A stretch of DNA of 54,224 nt from WARW01 sp964582365 (GTDB taxonomy: Bacteria > Patescibacteriota > Microgenomatia > UBA12405), in assembly GCA_964582365.1 (NCBI GenBank), contig CAZOQV010000004.1, positions 1-54,224 of the forward strand, written 5' to 3'. Within the stretch, counting starts at the first letter, position 1, and the number at the start of each line of letters is the position of its first letter. The translations under genes and the position numbers were made by a program. The notes beneath the pieces are model-generated. The model was not told where the DNA came from and ran no database searches. It saw only the letters and a program-made list of their open reading frames with translations. Of this stretch, positions 1 to 7,438 are shown one piece after another.

Positions 1-24
1 GATTTTTTAAAGAAGGTGATATTG

Positions 25-444
25 ATGGAAGAATATCTTGGTTTTTTCTGGATTGAGTTTATCTCTTCTTGCCTCCCTGACATTGTTAAAAATTACTACG
101 ATAATCAGTCGAATCAAGCAAAATATTGTTTTCAAACATTCAAGCAACGGAATACTTTTTGGGTCCGTCAATCACTTAAGAAAAACAATTCTGTAGATTT
201 TGATTTAGATGTTTTTTGTAACAACTGGATCAATTTACCTTATGCGCTTCACCAAGAATGGAATGAAGAGGATAAAGACTCTGAGGGGAAACAATTAGCT
301 TATTTTCAAGTTGAAAGTTACCGTGTTTGCCAAAATACTATTAAACAGAGTGACACACTTACATTCCAAGGAAAAAGTTATTATATAAAAAAAATTTATA
401 CCCCTTTATCAATGGAGACATATCGCATCGGAATTAAACAATGA
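25..444 (+). CDS. hypothetical protein, first gene of a three-gene unit
   Basis: I do not recognise this protein of about 139 residues. A GTG at 16 is in frame, but it lies inside the purine-rich AGAAGGTGAT (11-20), which fits a Shine-Dalgarno site for the ATG at 25, so 25 is chosen. No signal peptide or clear membrane segment is visible. The middle is rich in Asn, Gln and Trp, with a Glu/Asp-rich stretch near residue 90. It ends in TGA, which is good evidence for the standard code. The next gene follows after 28 bases and a terminator lies after the third gene, so the three are probably co-transcribed. The promoter would lie outside the window. Confidence 0.6.
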   Translation: MEEYLGFFWIEFISSCLPDIVKNYYDNQSNQAKYCFQTFKQRNTFWVRQSLKKNNSVDFDLDVFCNNWINLPYALHQEWNEEDKDSEGKQLAYFQVESYRVCQNTIKQSDTLTFQGKSYYIKKIYTPLSMETYRIGIKQ

Positions 445-472
445 ACGAGAAAATAAGAAAGGAAGATTTTTT

Positions 473-925
473 ATGTTTGCAATTATTTTGGGCATGAAGA
501 CAACAACAAGTCTAGTTGAATTTTGGGAAGAAGTCTCTAAAATTACCAAGACTGATGTTTCTTCTTTAGTGAAACTTGTTGATTGGAATCAAAATCAACC
601 GATAAGAATAGACAGTTCTTGCATCTGGGGCGCAGAAATAGACAAAGAAGATCTTTGCCAGATTCGTCTTCTTTCGGGAACCGATAACGATCCTTATTCG
701 CTTACTATCATTAGTGAACTTGTCAATGATAGGGATGGGCAAGGACTGCACCGCTATGTAAATCATTATTTGGCGTACTCTTCAAGAGAAAAAAAATGGG
801 ATGAAAATACTACTATTACCTCTTCTGCCGACAGTTCTTCATATTATGAAGAGGATAATAAAGTAGTTCTTCGTTATATCACACCAAACATTTTTTCTTT
901 CATTAACAAAATGAATGATAATTAG
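473..925 (+). CDS. hypothetical protein, second gene of the unit
   Basis: A 150-residue soluble-looking protein that I cannot assign to a family. AAAGGAAG (about 458-465) lies 7-8 bases before the ATG at 473 and supports this start; a second ATG eight codons in is a weaker option. The C-terminal half contains a Ser/Thr-rich run followed by a Tyr/Glu-rich segment. A short stretch around YSSREKKWDE resembles NKSKEKWEIW in the next protein, so the two may be distant paralogues, but the resemblance is slight. There are 28 bases to the gene before and 14 to the gene after. Confidence 0.6.
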   Translation: MFAIILGMKTTTSLVEFWEEVSKITKTDVSSLVKLVDWNQNQPIRIDSSCIWGAEIDKEDLCQIRLLSGTDNDPYSLTIISELVNDRDGQGLHRYVNHYLAYSSREKKWDENTTITSSADSSSYYEEDNKVVLRYITPNIFSFINKMNDN

Positions 926-939
926 AAAGGAGAGTCCTC

Positions 940-1347
940 ATGAAAATCGATTACTGTAACGATATTGAAACTGCAATTAGTATTGTGAACGAAAATTTCC
1001 CTGGCAAAATATACCACGATATTTTTTTAAGTAATCAAGACAGACCTCAAATTGCAAATATCTTTGCTGTATCAACTTTCACGGACGCAAATTTGAACGA
1101 CATTTTCTTATTTCTTTACAAAAAACCCAGTAAGAAATTTATTATAAAATGTGTACAGTGCAAATATAATAAATCTAAAGAAAAATGGGAGATTTGGTAT
1201 TATTCCCAGATTAAGGAGGGATGTCGTGATAAACGATTAGATTTACCCAAAGACGCCTGTTTGGTAATGGTAGGAGGTGGGTCATCAACCACAGTATCTA
1301 CTAACAATGAATTTTGGGATATTCTTGAAAAAAGCGCCTTATCTTAG
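940..1347 (+). CDS. hypothetical protein, third gene of the unit
   Basis: A 135-residue protein with no family I can name. The start is well supported by AAAGGAGAG (928-936), one of the strongest Shine-Dalgarno sites in the window. The sequence has a hydrophobic core around residues 45-65 (IFLFLYKK), a Lys-rich segment and a glycine run (VGGGSS) near the C-terminus. It looks like a small globular cytoplasmic protein. A rho-independent terminator begins 8 bases after the stop and closes the unit. The three genes differ from their neighbours in having Shine-Dalgarno sites, which may reflect a separate origin; this is inference. Confidence 0.6.
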   Translation: MKIDYCNDIETAISIVNENFPGKIYHDIFLSNQDRPQIANIFAVSTFTDANLNDIFLFLYKKPSKKFIIKCVQCKYNKSKEKWEIWYYSQIKEGCRDKRLDLPKDACLVMVGGGSSTTVSTNNEFWDILEKSALS

Positions 1348-1354
1348 TTTTCAC

Positions 1355-1419
1355 AACCCGGATGTATAAAGATTATGTTATTTACATAATTTATTTGTAC
1401 ATGCCGGGTTTCTTTTTTT
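1355..1419 (+). terminator. rho-independent terminator after the three-gene unit
   Basis: AACCCGG-ATGTA (1355-1366) pairs with TACAT-G-CCGGGTT (1398-1410) around an AT-rich loop of about 30 bases. The run TCTTTTTTTG follows at once. The stem has one bulged G. Position and T-run fit transcription from the plus strand. Confidence 0.8.
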
Positions 1420-1470
1420 GTTAAATAGGTCAAAAATTGAACTAACAGGCCAATTTTTGCCTATTTAACA
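1419..1470. repeat. 20-bp imperfect inverted repeat
   Basis: TGTTAAATAGG (1419-1429) pairs with CCTATTTAACA (1460-1470), and CAAAAATTG (1431-1439) with CAATTTTTG (1451-1459). T1430 is bulged and the loop is 11 bases. It sits directly after the terminator T-run. No coding potential is evident. It may be a small mobile palindrome or a bidirectional terminator. Confidence 0.75.
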
Positions 1471-1471
1471 A

Positions 1472-1489
1472 ACTCCGATTTATCGGAGT
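1472..1489. repeat. short perfect hairpin
   Basis: ACTCCGAT (1472-1479), loop TT, ATCGGAGT (1482-1489). It is the second of four stacked palindromes in the 1348-1795 spacer. No T-run follows, so it is not an obvious terminator. Confidence 0.7.
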
Positions 1490-1505
1490 AATTTCAATTA
1501 TAAAT

Positions 1506-1533
1506 GTAGAGACGCCATGCGTGGCATCTCTAC
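1506..1533. repeat. GTAGAGACG palindrome, intergenic copy 1
   Basis: A 28-base palindrome whose outer arms are GTAGAGA and TCTCTAC and inner arms GCCA and TGGC, with one C-A mismatch between them and a 4-base centre. The same family occurs at 1550-1577, inside recJ (38441-38468) and, diverged, inside rplV (5998-6026). Confidence 0.85.
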
Positions 1534-1549
1534 TAATATCTATAATGTC

Positions 1550-1577
1550 GTAGAGACGTTCTGCAGAACGTCTCTAC
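1550..1577. repeat. GTAGAGACG palindrome, intergenic copy 2
   Basis: A perfect 14+14-base palindrome starting GTAGAGACGTTC and ending GAACGTCTCTAC. It lies 16 bases after copy 1, in the same spacer. No open frame is associated with it. Confidence 0.85.
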
Positions 1578-1692
1578 AAAAACCCACATTATCAAATTAT
1601 ATTTTATATTTATTTTGTGCTAAAATTTTACTTAACTCTATTTAGATTATTTTTATTCTAAAAAAAGGCATTAAATTGCTTCGTTTTGTATA

Positions 1693-1721
1693 TTGCAAAG
1701 CTGTATTTTAGCTGGTACAAT
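1693..1721 (+). promoter_or_regulatory. promoter of the tuf-ribosomal protein cluster
   Basis: TTGCAA (1693-1698), a 17-base spacer, then TACAAT (1716-1721) preceded by TGG, so both the -35 and the extended -10 are good. The predicted leader before tuf is about 65-70 bases, unlike the leaderless units elsewhere. It holds a 17-base palindrome (GTCTTTTT/AAAAAGAC, 1760-1776) just before the ribosome binding site. A second possible -10 (TGC TAAAAT, 1621-1626) lies upstream. The rest of 1578-1795 shows nothing else. Confidence 0.8.
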
Positions 1722-1795
1722 TCAAAAGCATTTTAATCTAAGTTATTAATTTTAATTTCGTCTTTTTAAAAAAGACAATAAAAAAGGAAAAAAAC

Positions 1796-2968
1796 ATGGC
1801 AGATACTTACAAAAGAAATAAACCACACGTTAATGTCGGTACTATTGGTCACGTTGATCATGGTAAAACTACCTTAACTGCCGCTATTTCAGCAATTCAA
1901 GGTGCTGGTAAATCCTATTCTGATATTGCTAAAGGTGGTACCGTTCGTGATGCTTCTAAAATCGTTACTATTGCTATTTCTCATATCGAATATGAGACTG
2001 AAAACAGACATTATGCTCACATCGATTGTCCAGGACATGCTGATTATGTCAAAAACATGATCACCGGTGCTGCTCAAATGGACGGTGCTATTCTCGTTGT
2101 TTCTGCTCCAGATGGTCCAATGCCACAAACCAGAGAACACGTTTTATTAGCTAAACAAGTTAACGTTCCAAAATTAGTTGTCTTTTTAAACAAATGTGAT
2201 CTTGTTACTGATCCTGAATTCTTAGATCTCGTTGAAATGGAAATCCGTGATTTGTTAACTAAATACGGTTATCCAGGTGACGAAACTCCAATTATCCGAG
2301 GTTCAGCTCTTAAAGCTCTCAACGGTGATGCTGAAGGTGTCGAGTCTATTAAAAAATTAATGGAAGCTCTTGATACTTATATTCTTGAACCTATCCGTGA
2401 ATTAGATAAACCTTTCTTAATGCCAATTGAAGATGTTTTCTCTATTAAAGGTAGAGGAACTGTTGCTACTGGTAGAATCGAAAAAGGTATCGTCAAAATC
2501 AATGATGAAGTTGAAATTGTTGGTTTAAGAGATACTCGAAAAGCTGTTGTTACTGGTGTGGAAATGTTCCACAAACAACTTGATCAAGGTCAAGCTGGTG
2601 ATAACGTCGGTATTTTATTAAGAGGTGTTGAAAAAGATGATATTGAAAGAGGCCAAGTTTTAACTAAAGCCGGTTCGATTACTCCTCACACTGAATTCAA
2701 AGCTGAAGTTCTTTTACTTAAAAAAGAAGAAGGTGGTCGCCACACTCCAATCTTCTCTGGTTATCGTCCACAAGTTTTCATCAGAACTACTGATGTTACT
2801 GGTGACATAACTTTACCAGAAGGTACTGAAATGGTTATGCCAGGCGATAACGTTAATGTTGTTGTTAAATTAATTAAAACTGTAGCTATGCAACCAGGCC
2901 AAAGATTTGCTATCCGAGAAGGTGGCTTAACTGTCGGTGCCGGTGCTATTACAGAAATTATTAAATAA
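1796..2968 (+). CDS. tuf: elongation factor Tu
   Basis: Cytoplasmic GTPase that brings aminoacyl-tRNA to the ribosomal A site. G1 GHVDHGKT is at residues 18-25, G3 DCPGH at 77-81, G4 NKCD at 132-135; domains II and III follow and the protein is 390 residues, slightly short of the usual 394-400. AAAAAGGA (1783-1790) supports the ATG. Odd: switch I is divergent and about three residues shorter than usual. The near-universal RGITI is KIVTI (55-59), so the conserved Gly is lost although the Mg-binding Thr (T58) remains, and the DNAPEE segment is replaced by a GGTVRDAS-type sequence. It heads the S10 cluster, 6 bases before rpsJ, without fusA or rpsL/rpsG upstream in this window. Confidence 0.98.
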   Translation: MADTYKRNKPHVNVGTIGHVDHGKTTLTAAISAIQGAGKSYSDIAKGGTVRDASKIVTIAISHIEYETENRHYAHIDCPGHADYVKNMITGAAQMDGAILVVSAPDGPMPQTREHVLLAKQVNVPKLVVFLNKCDLVTDPEFLDLVEMEIRDLLTKYGYPGDETPIIRGSALKALNGDAEGVESIKKLMEALDTYILEPIRELDKPFLMPIEDVFSIKGRGTVATGRIEKGIVKINDEVEIVGLRDTRKAVVTGVEMFHKQLDQGQAGDNVGILLRGVEKDDIERGQVLTKAGSITPHTEFKAEVLLLKKEEGGRHTPIFSGYRPQVFIRTTDVTGDITLPEGTEMVMPGDNVNVVVKLIKTVAMQPGQRFAIREGGLTVGAGAITEIIK

Positions 2969-2974
2969 AAAAAT

Positions 2975-3286
2975 ATGGCCAAAGGTAATCACATCCGAAT
3001 TAGACTAAAATCTTTTGATCATCGTCTTATAGATGAAGCAGCGATTAAAATCGTTCAGACTGTGATTACCTCTGGTGCTCAGGTTGAAGGACCAATTCCT
3101 TTGCCAACTGAGAAAAAAACTCTTGTAGTCTTAACCAGTCCTCATACCGATAAAAATGCTCGTGAGCATTTTCAAATTCTCACTCACAAGCGTCTTATCG
3201 ATATTTCGAATACCAGTCTTCGAACCGTGGATAGTCTGCAACATTTAGATTTACCATCTGGTGTGGAAATAGAAGTTAAAATGTAA
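2975..3286 (+). CDS. rpsJ: 30S ribosomal protein S10
   Basis: 103 residues, the normal length. S10 lies in the head of the 30S subunit. The family core is visible in the middle (GPIPLPTEKKTLVVLTSPH, with the following Lys/Arg/His-rich loop) and the C-terminal LPSGVEIEVKM. Six bases separate it from tuf, and no Shine-Dalgarno site precedes the ATG (AAAAATATG). First gene of the S10 block, whose order S10-L3-L4-L23-L2-S19-L22-S3-L16-L29-S17 is canonical. Confidence 0.97.
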   Translation: MAKGNHIRIRLKSFDHRLIDEAAIKIVQTVITSGAQVEGPIPLPTEKKTLVVLTSPHTDKNAREHFQILTHKRLIDISNTSLRTVDSLQHLDLPSGVEIEVKM

Positions 3287-3290
3287 AATT

Positions 3291-3911
3291 ATGATATCAG
3301 GATTTCTCGTTAAAAAAGGTCAAATGACCAGTATATTCACCGAAGATGGCAAAAGAATTGCCGTCACTAAATGTGCTGCTAAACCTTTAATCGTTACTCA
3401 AATTAAAAATAAAGAAAAAGATGGTTATCAAGCTGTTCAAGTCCTTTATGGTCAAAGAAAAAAGCTTGATCAATCTACTTCTTCTAAATTAAATAAATTA
3501 AAAGTTGAAGCCACTCCAAAAGGTTTTCAAGAATTTGAATTAGTCTCTTCTGACCAAATCCCTGAAGTTGGCAGTAAAATTTCTATCGATACAGTTTTTG
3601 CTGTTGGTGATAATATTGATGCTACCGGTATTTCTAAAGGTCATGGTTTTGCCGGTGTTATCAAAAGATGGGGATTTAAAAAACAACCACTTTTAGGCGC
3701 TTCTGATCGTGTTAGACATCCTGGCTCAATCGGAGCTCAAACTCCGTCTAAAGTTGTTCGTGGTAAAAAAATGCCAGGACATTTTGGCAATGTTAATAGA
3801 ACAGTTGAAAATTTAAAAATAGTTTCTATTAATTCAGAGACTAATGAAATATTAATTAGTGGTTCTTTTCCTGGACATTTTAATTCCTGGATTACTATCA
3901 TCAAAGCCTAA
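3291..3911 (+). CDS. rplC: 50S ribosomal protein L3
   Basis: 206 residues, normal for bacterial L3, which binds 23S rRNA near the 3' end and reaches toward the peptidyl transferase centre. The long loop is recognisable from GHGFAGVIKRWGF through GASDRVRHPGSIGA to MPGHFGN, near residues 115-170. The usual GASDRHR reads GASDRVR. It starts 4 bases after rpsJ with no Shine-Dalgarno site, so translation is probably coupled to rpsJ. Confidence 0.97.
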   Translation: MISGFLVKKGQMTSIFTEDGKRIAVTKCAAKPLIVTQIKNKEKDGYQAVQVLYGQRKKLDQSTSSKLNKLKVEATPKGFQEFELVSSDQIPEVGSKISIDTVFAVGDNIDATGISKGHGFAGVIKRWGFKKQPLLGASDRVRHPGSIGAQTPSKVVRGKKMPGHFGNVNRTVENLKIVSINSETNEILISGSFPGHFNSWITIIKA

Positions 3912-3913
3912 CT

Positions 3914-4549
3914 ATGAAAGCTCAAATTTATAACATCAAAGCAGAAAATGTCGGAGAAGTTGCCTTACCTAAGGAAGTTTTCGACGTCAAAGTTTCTGAA
4001 AAATTAATTTCTCAAGCTATTCGTGTCTATTTAGCTAATCAAAGATCTTCTTTTGCTAAAACCAAAACTAGATCTGAAGTTGCCGGAACTCGACAAAAAG
4101 TTTGGGCTCAAAAAGGTACTGGTCGTGCTCGTCATGGTAATCGAACTGCTCCAATTTTTGTTGGCGGTGGTAGTTCTATGGGTCCAGATGGTATGCAAAA
4201 CTACACCCTCAAAATCAGTAAAAAAATGAAAATTGTGGCCATCAATTCCATTCTTACCAAATTTGCTCAAGATAAAAAAATTATTATCATTGATTCTTTT
4301 AAAGAATTAACTCCAAAAACCAAAGAGGGAATTAAATTACTCACTGGACTTAGAACCTCAAATGAAGTATTATCAAAAAGTTCAAAAGTTGGGATAATTA
4401 CCACTGAAACTCTTGAAAATGTCAAAAGAGCTTTTGGAAATCTTCCTAAAACTAATCTTTTGTCCCTTAAATCTCTAAATGTCTACGATCTTTCTAATCA
4501 AAATTTTTTGATTTTTAGTCAAGACACTTTAGATAGTTTTACTAAATAA
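3914..4549 (+). CDS. rplD: 50S ribosomal protein L4
   Basis: 211 residues. L4 binds domain I of 23S rRNA and lines the exit tunnel. The tunnel loop is visible as TRSEVAGTRQKVWAQKGTGRARHG (about residues 51-74 in two adjoining parts, TRSEVAGTRQKVW and AQKGTGRARHG), followed by GGGSSMGP. Only 2 bases separate it from rplC. In other bacteria L4 also autoregulates the S10 operon through the leader; no S10-type leader structure can be recognised here, since tuf heads the unit. Confidence 0.97.
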   Translation: MKAQIYNIKAENVGEVALPKEVFDVKVSEKLISQAIRVYLANQRSSFAKTKTRSEVAGTRQKVWAQKGTGRARHGNRTAPIFVGGGSSMGPDGMQNYTLKISKKMKIVAINSILTKFAQDKKIIIIDSFKELTPKTKEGIKLLTGLRTSNEVLSKSSKVGIITTETLENVKRAFGNLPKTNLLSLKSLNVYDLSNQNFLIFSQDTLDSFTK

Positions 4550-4551
4550 AT

Positions 4552-4848
4552 ATGAAAACCAATTTAATAGTTTTAAAACCAGTTTTTACCGAAAAAATCT
4601 TGTCACAACAAGAAACCGGCAAATACACTTTTTGGGTCAAAAGAGACGCTACTAAAGGTCAAGTTGGATATGCTTTTGAAACTGTTTTTGGTGTTAAACC
4701 ACTTAACGTCAACACTGTTATTCACAAAGGTAAAACTAAAACTAATTATAAAACCAGATTACCAGTCAAAAAATCTGATCTTAAAAAAGCTATCGTCACT
4801 GTCGATAAAAATAAAAAAATTGAGTTATTAAAAATCAATACGAAATAA
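4552..4848 (+). CDS. rplW: 50S ribosomal protein L23
   Basis: 98 residues, typical for L23, which surrounds the tunnel exit and docks trigger factor and SRP. Family features are the KPVFTEKILSQQETGKYTF opening and the VNTVIHKGKTK segment in the basic loop. Spacing to rplD is 2 bases. No unusual features. Confidence 0.96.
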   Translation: MKTNLIVLKPVFTEKILSQQETGKYTFWVKRDATKGQVGYAFETVFGVKPLNVNTVIHKGKTKTNYKTRLPVKKSDLKKAIVTVDKNKKIELLKINTK

Positions 4849-4850
4849 CT

Positions 4851-5594
4851 ATGACCAGAATTAGATCTTTATTAACCATCAAGAAAAAAACTAGCGGTCG
4901 AGATGACCAAGGTCACGTTTCTATTCGACATCGCGGTGGTGAACAAAAACGTTTTATAAGAGAAATTGATTGGCGTCGAGATAAACTTGATATTAAAGCC
5001 AAAGTTACTTCTATTGAATATGATCCAGGTCGAACTGCCGATATTGCCCTTTTAGTTTATGAAGATGGTGCTAAATCATTTATTTTAGCTCCAGTCGGAT
5101 TAAAAGTTGGTGACACTGTTATTTCCTCAGAAAACGCTCCTATTAAAGAAGGTAATTGTTTATCTCTCAAAAACGTTCCAGTCGGGATTCCTGTTCATTG
5201 TTTATCTTTTCAAAAAGGTAAAAGTGCTCAATTAGTCAAAAGTGCTGGTAATGCTGCTTATGTTCAAAGTATTGATGGTAACAAAGCTACTATCAAATTA
5301 CCTTCAGGTGAAATAAGAATTTTTAATGCCGATTCCAAGGCCACTATTGGTCAAATTGGTAATGCTGAACATTCAACTCAAAAATTAACTAAAGCTGGCG
5401 AAAAACGTCTTCGAGGTATTCGTCCAACTGTCCGTGGTATAGCTCAAAATCCTCACTCTCATCCACACGGTGGTGGTGAAGGTCGAAGCTCAATTGGTAT
5501 GCATCCAAAAACCAAATGGGGTAAACCAGCTTTCCACAAAACCAGAAAACACAAAAAATCTTCCAATAAGTTAATCGTTAAGCGTAGAAAGTAA
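4851..5594 (+). CDS. rplB: 50S ribosomal protein L2, short N-terminus
   Basis: 247 residues against the usual 270-280: about 25 N-terminal residues (the KPTSPGRR region) are missing, and the protein begins close to the segment that aligns with the family's LLxKxSKxxGR. The gene cannot be extended upstream because rplW ends 2 bases earlier. L2 is needed for subunit joining and supports the peptidyl transferase centre. The key HPHGGGEGR motif, including the conserved His, is present in the C-terminal third; just before it the usual NPVDHPH reads NPHSHPH. The C-terminus is Lys/Arg-rich as usual. Confidence 0.97.
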   Translation: MTRIRSLLTIKKKTSGRDDQGHVSIRHRGGEQKRFIREIDWRRDKLDIKAKVTSIEYDPGRTADIALLVYEDGAKSFILAPVGLKVGDTVISSENAPIKEGNCLSLKNVPVGIPVHCLSFQKGKSAQLVKSAGNAAYVQSIDGNKATIKLPSGEIRIFNADSKATIGQIGNAEHSTQKLTKAGEKRLRGIRPTVRGIAQNPHSHPHGGGEGRSSIGMHPKTKWGKPAFHKTRKHKKSSNKLIVKRRK

Positions 5595-5595
5595 T

Positions 5596-5868
5596 ATGTC
5601 CAGAAGCTCTAAAAAAGGCCCATATATCGACCAAAACTTACTTGAAAAAGTAAAAAAGGGCGGCAGTGAAGCTATTAAAACTTGGGCCAGAAGAAGTCAG
5701 ATTCCTCCTGAATTCGTTGGGAAGAATTTTGAAGTTCACAATGGTAAAAAATTTATTAACGTCTATGTTACTGAAGATATGGTTGGCCATCGCTTAGGCG
5801 AATTTGCCGCTACCAGAACCTTTAAAGGTCACGGACGTATCGTTAAACGAGTTCTTGAAAAGACGTAA
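5596..5868 (+). CDS. rpsS: 30S ribosomal protein S19
   Basis: 90 residues, typical. S19 forms the head of the 30S subunit with S13 and contacts the A-site finger. Family motifs are SRSSKKGPYID at the start, RRSQIPPEFVG, and the C-terminal MVGHRLGEFAATRTFKGHG. One base separates it from rplB. Confidence 0.97.
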   Translation: MSRSSKKGPYIDQNLLEKVKKGGSEAIKTWARRSQIPPEFVGKNFEVHNGKKFINVYVTEDMVGHRLGEFAATRTFKGHGRIVKRVLEKT

Positions 5869-5874
5869 ACAACT

Positions 5875-6375
5875 ATGGCAAAAGAAATTAAAAAAACTAC
5901 TACTAAAGTTAAAGCTCCAGCTATTAAAAAAGCTGTTGTTGCTAAAACTAAAGAAACCAAGGTTAAGGCAGTTTCACCAATCATAAAAACTCCAAAAGTA
6001 GAGACGACCAATCTGGGCGTCTCAACCACCAAGGTTGCTAAATATCTCAACAAGAATATCATGATTTCGCCTCGAAAATTAAGACTTTTAGCCAACAGTA
6101 TGAGAAAATTATCTCCAACCAAAGCTTTAATTGGACTTAAATTTACTAATACTAAAGCTGCTCGTATTTTAGTTAAGGCTCTTCAAAACGTCATTGCCGA
6201 TGCTAAAAACAATTTTAATTTAGAAGAAAACTCTTTAAAATTCGATCTTATCAAAGTTGACGAAGGTTTAAAAATCAAGCGAATGGATAAATCCCATGGT
6301 TCTAGATTTGCCCGAGGTCTTATTCAAAAAAGACACAGTCGACTAATTATATATGTTAAAGGTCAACAAAAGTAA
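5875..6375 (+). CDS. rplV: 50S ribosomal protein L22 with N-terminal extension
   Basis: 166 residues; the L22 core (from AKYLNKNIMISPRKLRLLA, about residue 54) has the normal length of about 110. It is preceded by a 50-residue Lys/Thr/Ala/Val-rich extension of low complexity. L22 lines the exit tunnel with L4. Within the extension, residues 42-51 (VETTNLGVST) are encoded by a 29-base imperfect palindrome (5998-6026) of the GTAGAGACG family that is also found between genes and in recJ. The start is fixed by rpsS ending 6 bases upstream; a later ATG at 6061 would cut into the core. Confidence 0.96.
   Translation: MAKEIKKTTTKVKAPAIKKAVVAKTKETKVKAVSPIIKTPKVETTNLGVSTTKVAKYLNKNIMISPRKLRLLANSMRKLSPTKALIGLKFTNTKAARILVKALQNVIADAKNNFNLEENSLKFDLIKVDEGLKIKRMDKSHGSRFARGLIQKRHSRLIIYVKGQQK
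5998..6026. repeat. diverged GTAGAGACG palindrome inside rplV
   Basis: 29 bases beginning GTAGAGACGACCA and ending CGTCTCAAC; the arms match when reverse-complemented apart from three positions and the centre. It starts on a codon boundary and adds residues 42-51 to the L22 extension. Its divergence from the clean copies at 1506, 1550 and 38441 suggests an old insertion. Confidence 0.65.
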
Positions 6376-6377
6376 TT

Positions 6378-7019
6378 ATGGGGCAAAAAATTAATCCAAT
6401 TAATTTCAGATTAGAAACCGGCAAAGACAGCCCTCAATGGCAGTCATCTTGGTATGCTAATTCTAAAAAATATAGCGTTTTTCTTTTAGAAGATAAAAAC
6501 ATTCGAGATTTTCTTCAAAAGAAATTTAACTCTGCTGGAATTGTTTCCATCAGAATTGAAAGATCTGTCAAAAAAATAAAACTAATTTTAGTCGTTTCTC
6601 GACCTGGTTTAGTCATCGGCCGTGGCGGTAAAGAATTAGAAACCATTAAAAAAGAAGTTCAAAGATTACTTCTTAAGGAAAGTGGCAAACAAGGAGTTGA
6701 TATTCAAGTTGAAGAATTCAAACATGTGGATCTTTCAGCTAAATTAATTGCTGAAAAAATTGCTTTCCAATTAACCAAAAGAATGCCGTACCGACGCGTC
6801 GTTTTGTCTTCTATGGAAAAATCCATTGCTTCTGGCGCTAAAGGTATTAAAGTCATCCTTTCTGGACGTATTAACGGTGCTGAAATTCACCGCCGAGAAA
6901 AATTTTCTCAAGGTACAGTTCCATTAAGTACTATTCGCTCTCGCATTGATTATCATGAATGTCCATCTTTAACTAGATCAGGATACATTGGAGTTAAAGT
7001 TTATTTATGTTTAGATTAA
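6378..7019 (+). CDS. rpsC: 30S ribosomal protein S3
   Basis: 213 residues. S3 sits at the mRNA entry site. The N-terminal MGQKINPINFRL, the KH motif GLVIGRGGKELETIKK (about residues 77-92) and the C-terminal domain (RVVLSSMEKSIASGAKGIKV, AEIHRREKFSQGTVPLSTIR in overlapping order) are all present. Two bases separate it from rplV. It lacks the long C-terminal tail seen in some bacteria. Confidence 0.97.
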   Translation: MGQKINPINFRLETGKDSPQWQSSWYANSKKYSVFLLEDKNIRDFLQKKFNSAGIVSIRIERSVKKIKLILVVSRPGLVIGRGGKELETIKKEVQRLLLKESGKQGVDIQVEEFKHVDLSAKLIAEKIAFQLTKRMPYRRVVLSSMEKSIASGAKGIKVILSGRINGAEIHRREKFSQGTVPLSTIRSRIDYHECPSLTRSGYIGVKVYLCLD

Positions 7020-7025
7020 ACAACT

Positions 7026-7427
7026 ATGTTACAACCAAGTCGAACTAAATACAGAAAACAATTTAGAGGTAAAATGAGAGGTATGTCTAAAGGCAACTTA
7101 GTTGCTTTTGGAGAATACGGTCTTAAATCTCTTGAATGTGGCTGGATTACTGCTAATCAATTAGAATCTGCTCGTCGAGCTATTGCTCACGAAACCAAAA
7201 GAAATGGTCGTTTATGGGTCAGAATTTTTCCTGATAAACCAATTACTGCTAAAGGTACCGGAACTATGGGTGCCGGTAAAGGTGATGTTAAAGGATACGT
7301 TGCCGTCATTAAACCAGGTCGAATTATGTTCGAAGTTTCTGGTGTCGCCGAAGCCGAAGCTCAACAAGGTTTAAAATTAGCTGCTGCTAAGTTACCAGTT
7401 AAATGTAAAATCGTTAATCGAAAATAA
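7026..7427 (+). CDS. rplP: 50S ribosomal protein L16
   Basis: 133 residues, normal. L16 organises the A-site tRNA elbow region of 23S rRNA. The MLQPSRTKYRKQFRGKMRG start and the RIFPDKPITAKG motif are diagnostic. It is followed by a GTG/ATG choice for rpmC with a visible AGGGTGG just after its stop. Confidence 0.97.
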   Translation: MLQPSRTKYRKQFRGKMRGMSKGNLVAFGEYGLKSLECGWITANQLESARRAIAHETKRNGRLWVRIFPDKPITAKGTGTMGAGKGDVKGYVAVIKPGRIMFEVSGVAEAEAQQGLKLAAAKLPVKCKIVNRK

Positions 7428-7438
7428 GGGTGGACTTT

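Noticed and set aside
442..444. UGA recoded as glycine (as in Gracilibacteria)
   Set aside because: UGA ends several genes at the expected family length (for example miaA at 29236 with ATGA coupling), and no conserved gene has an internal UGA.
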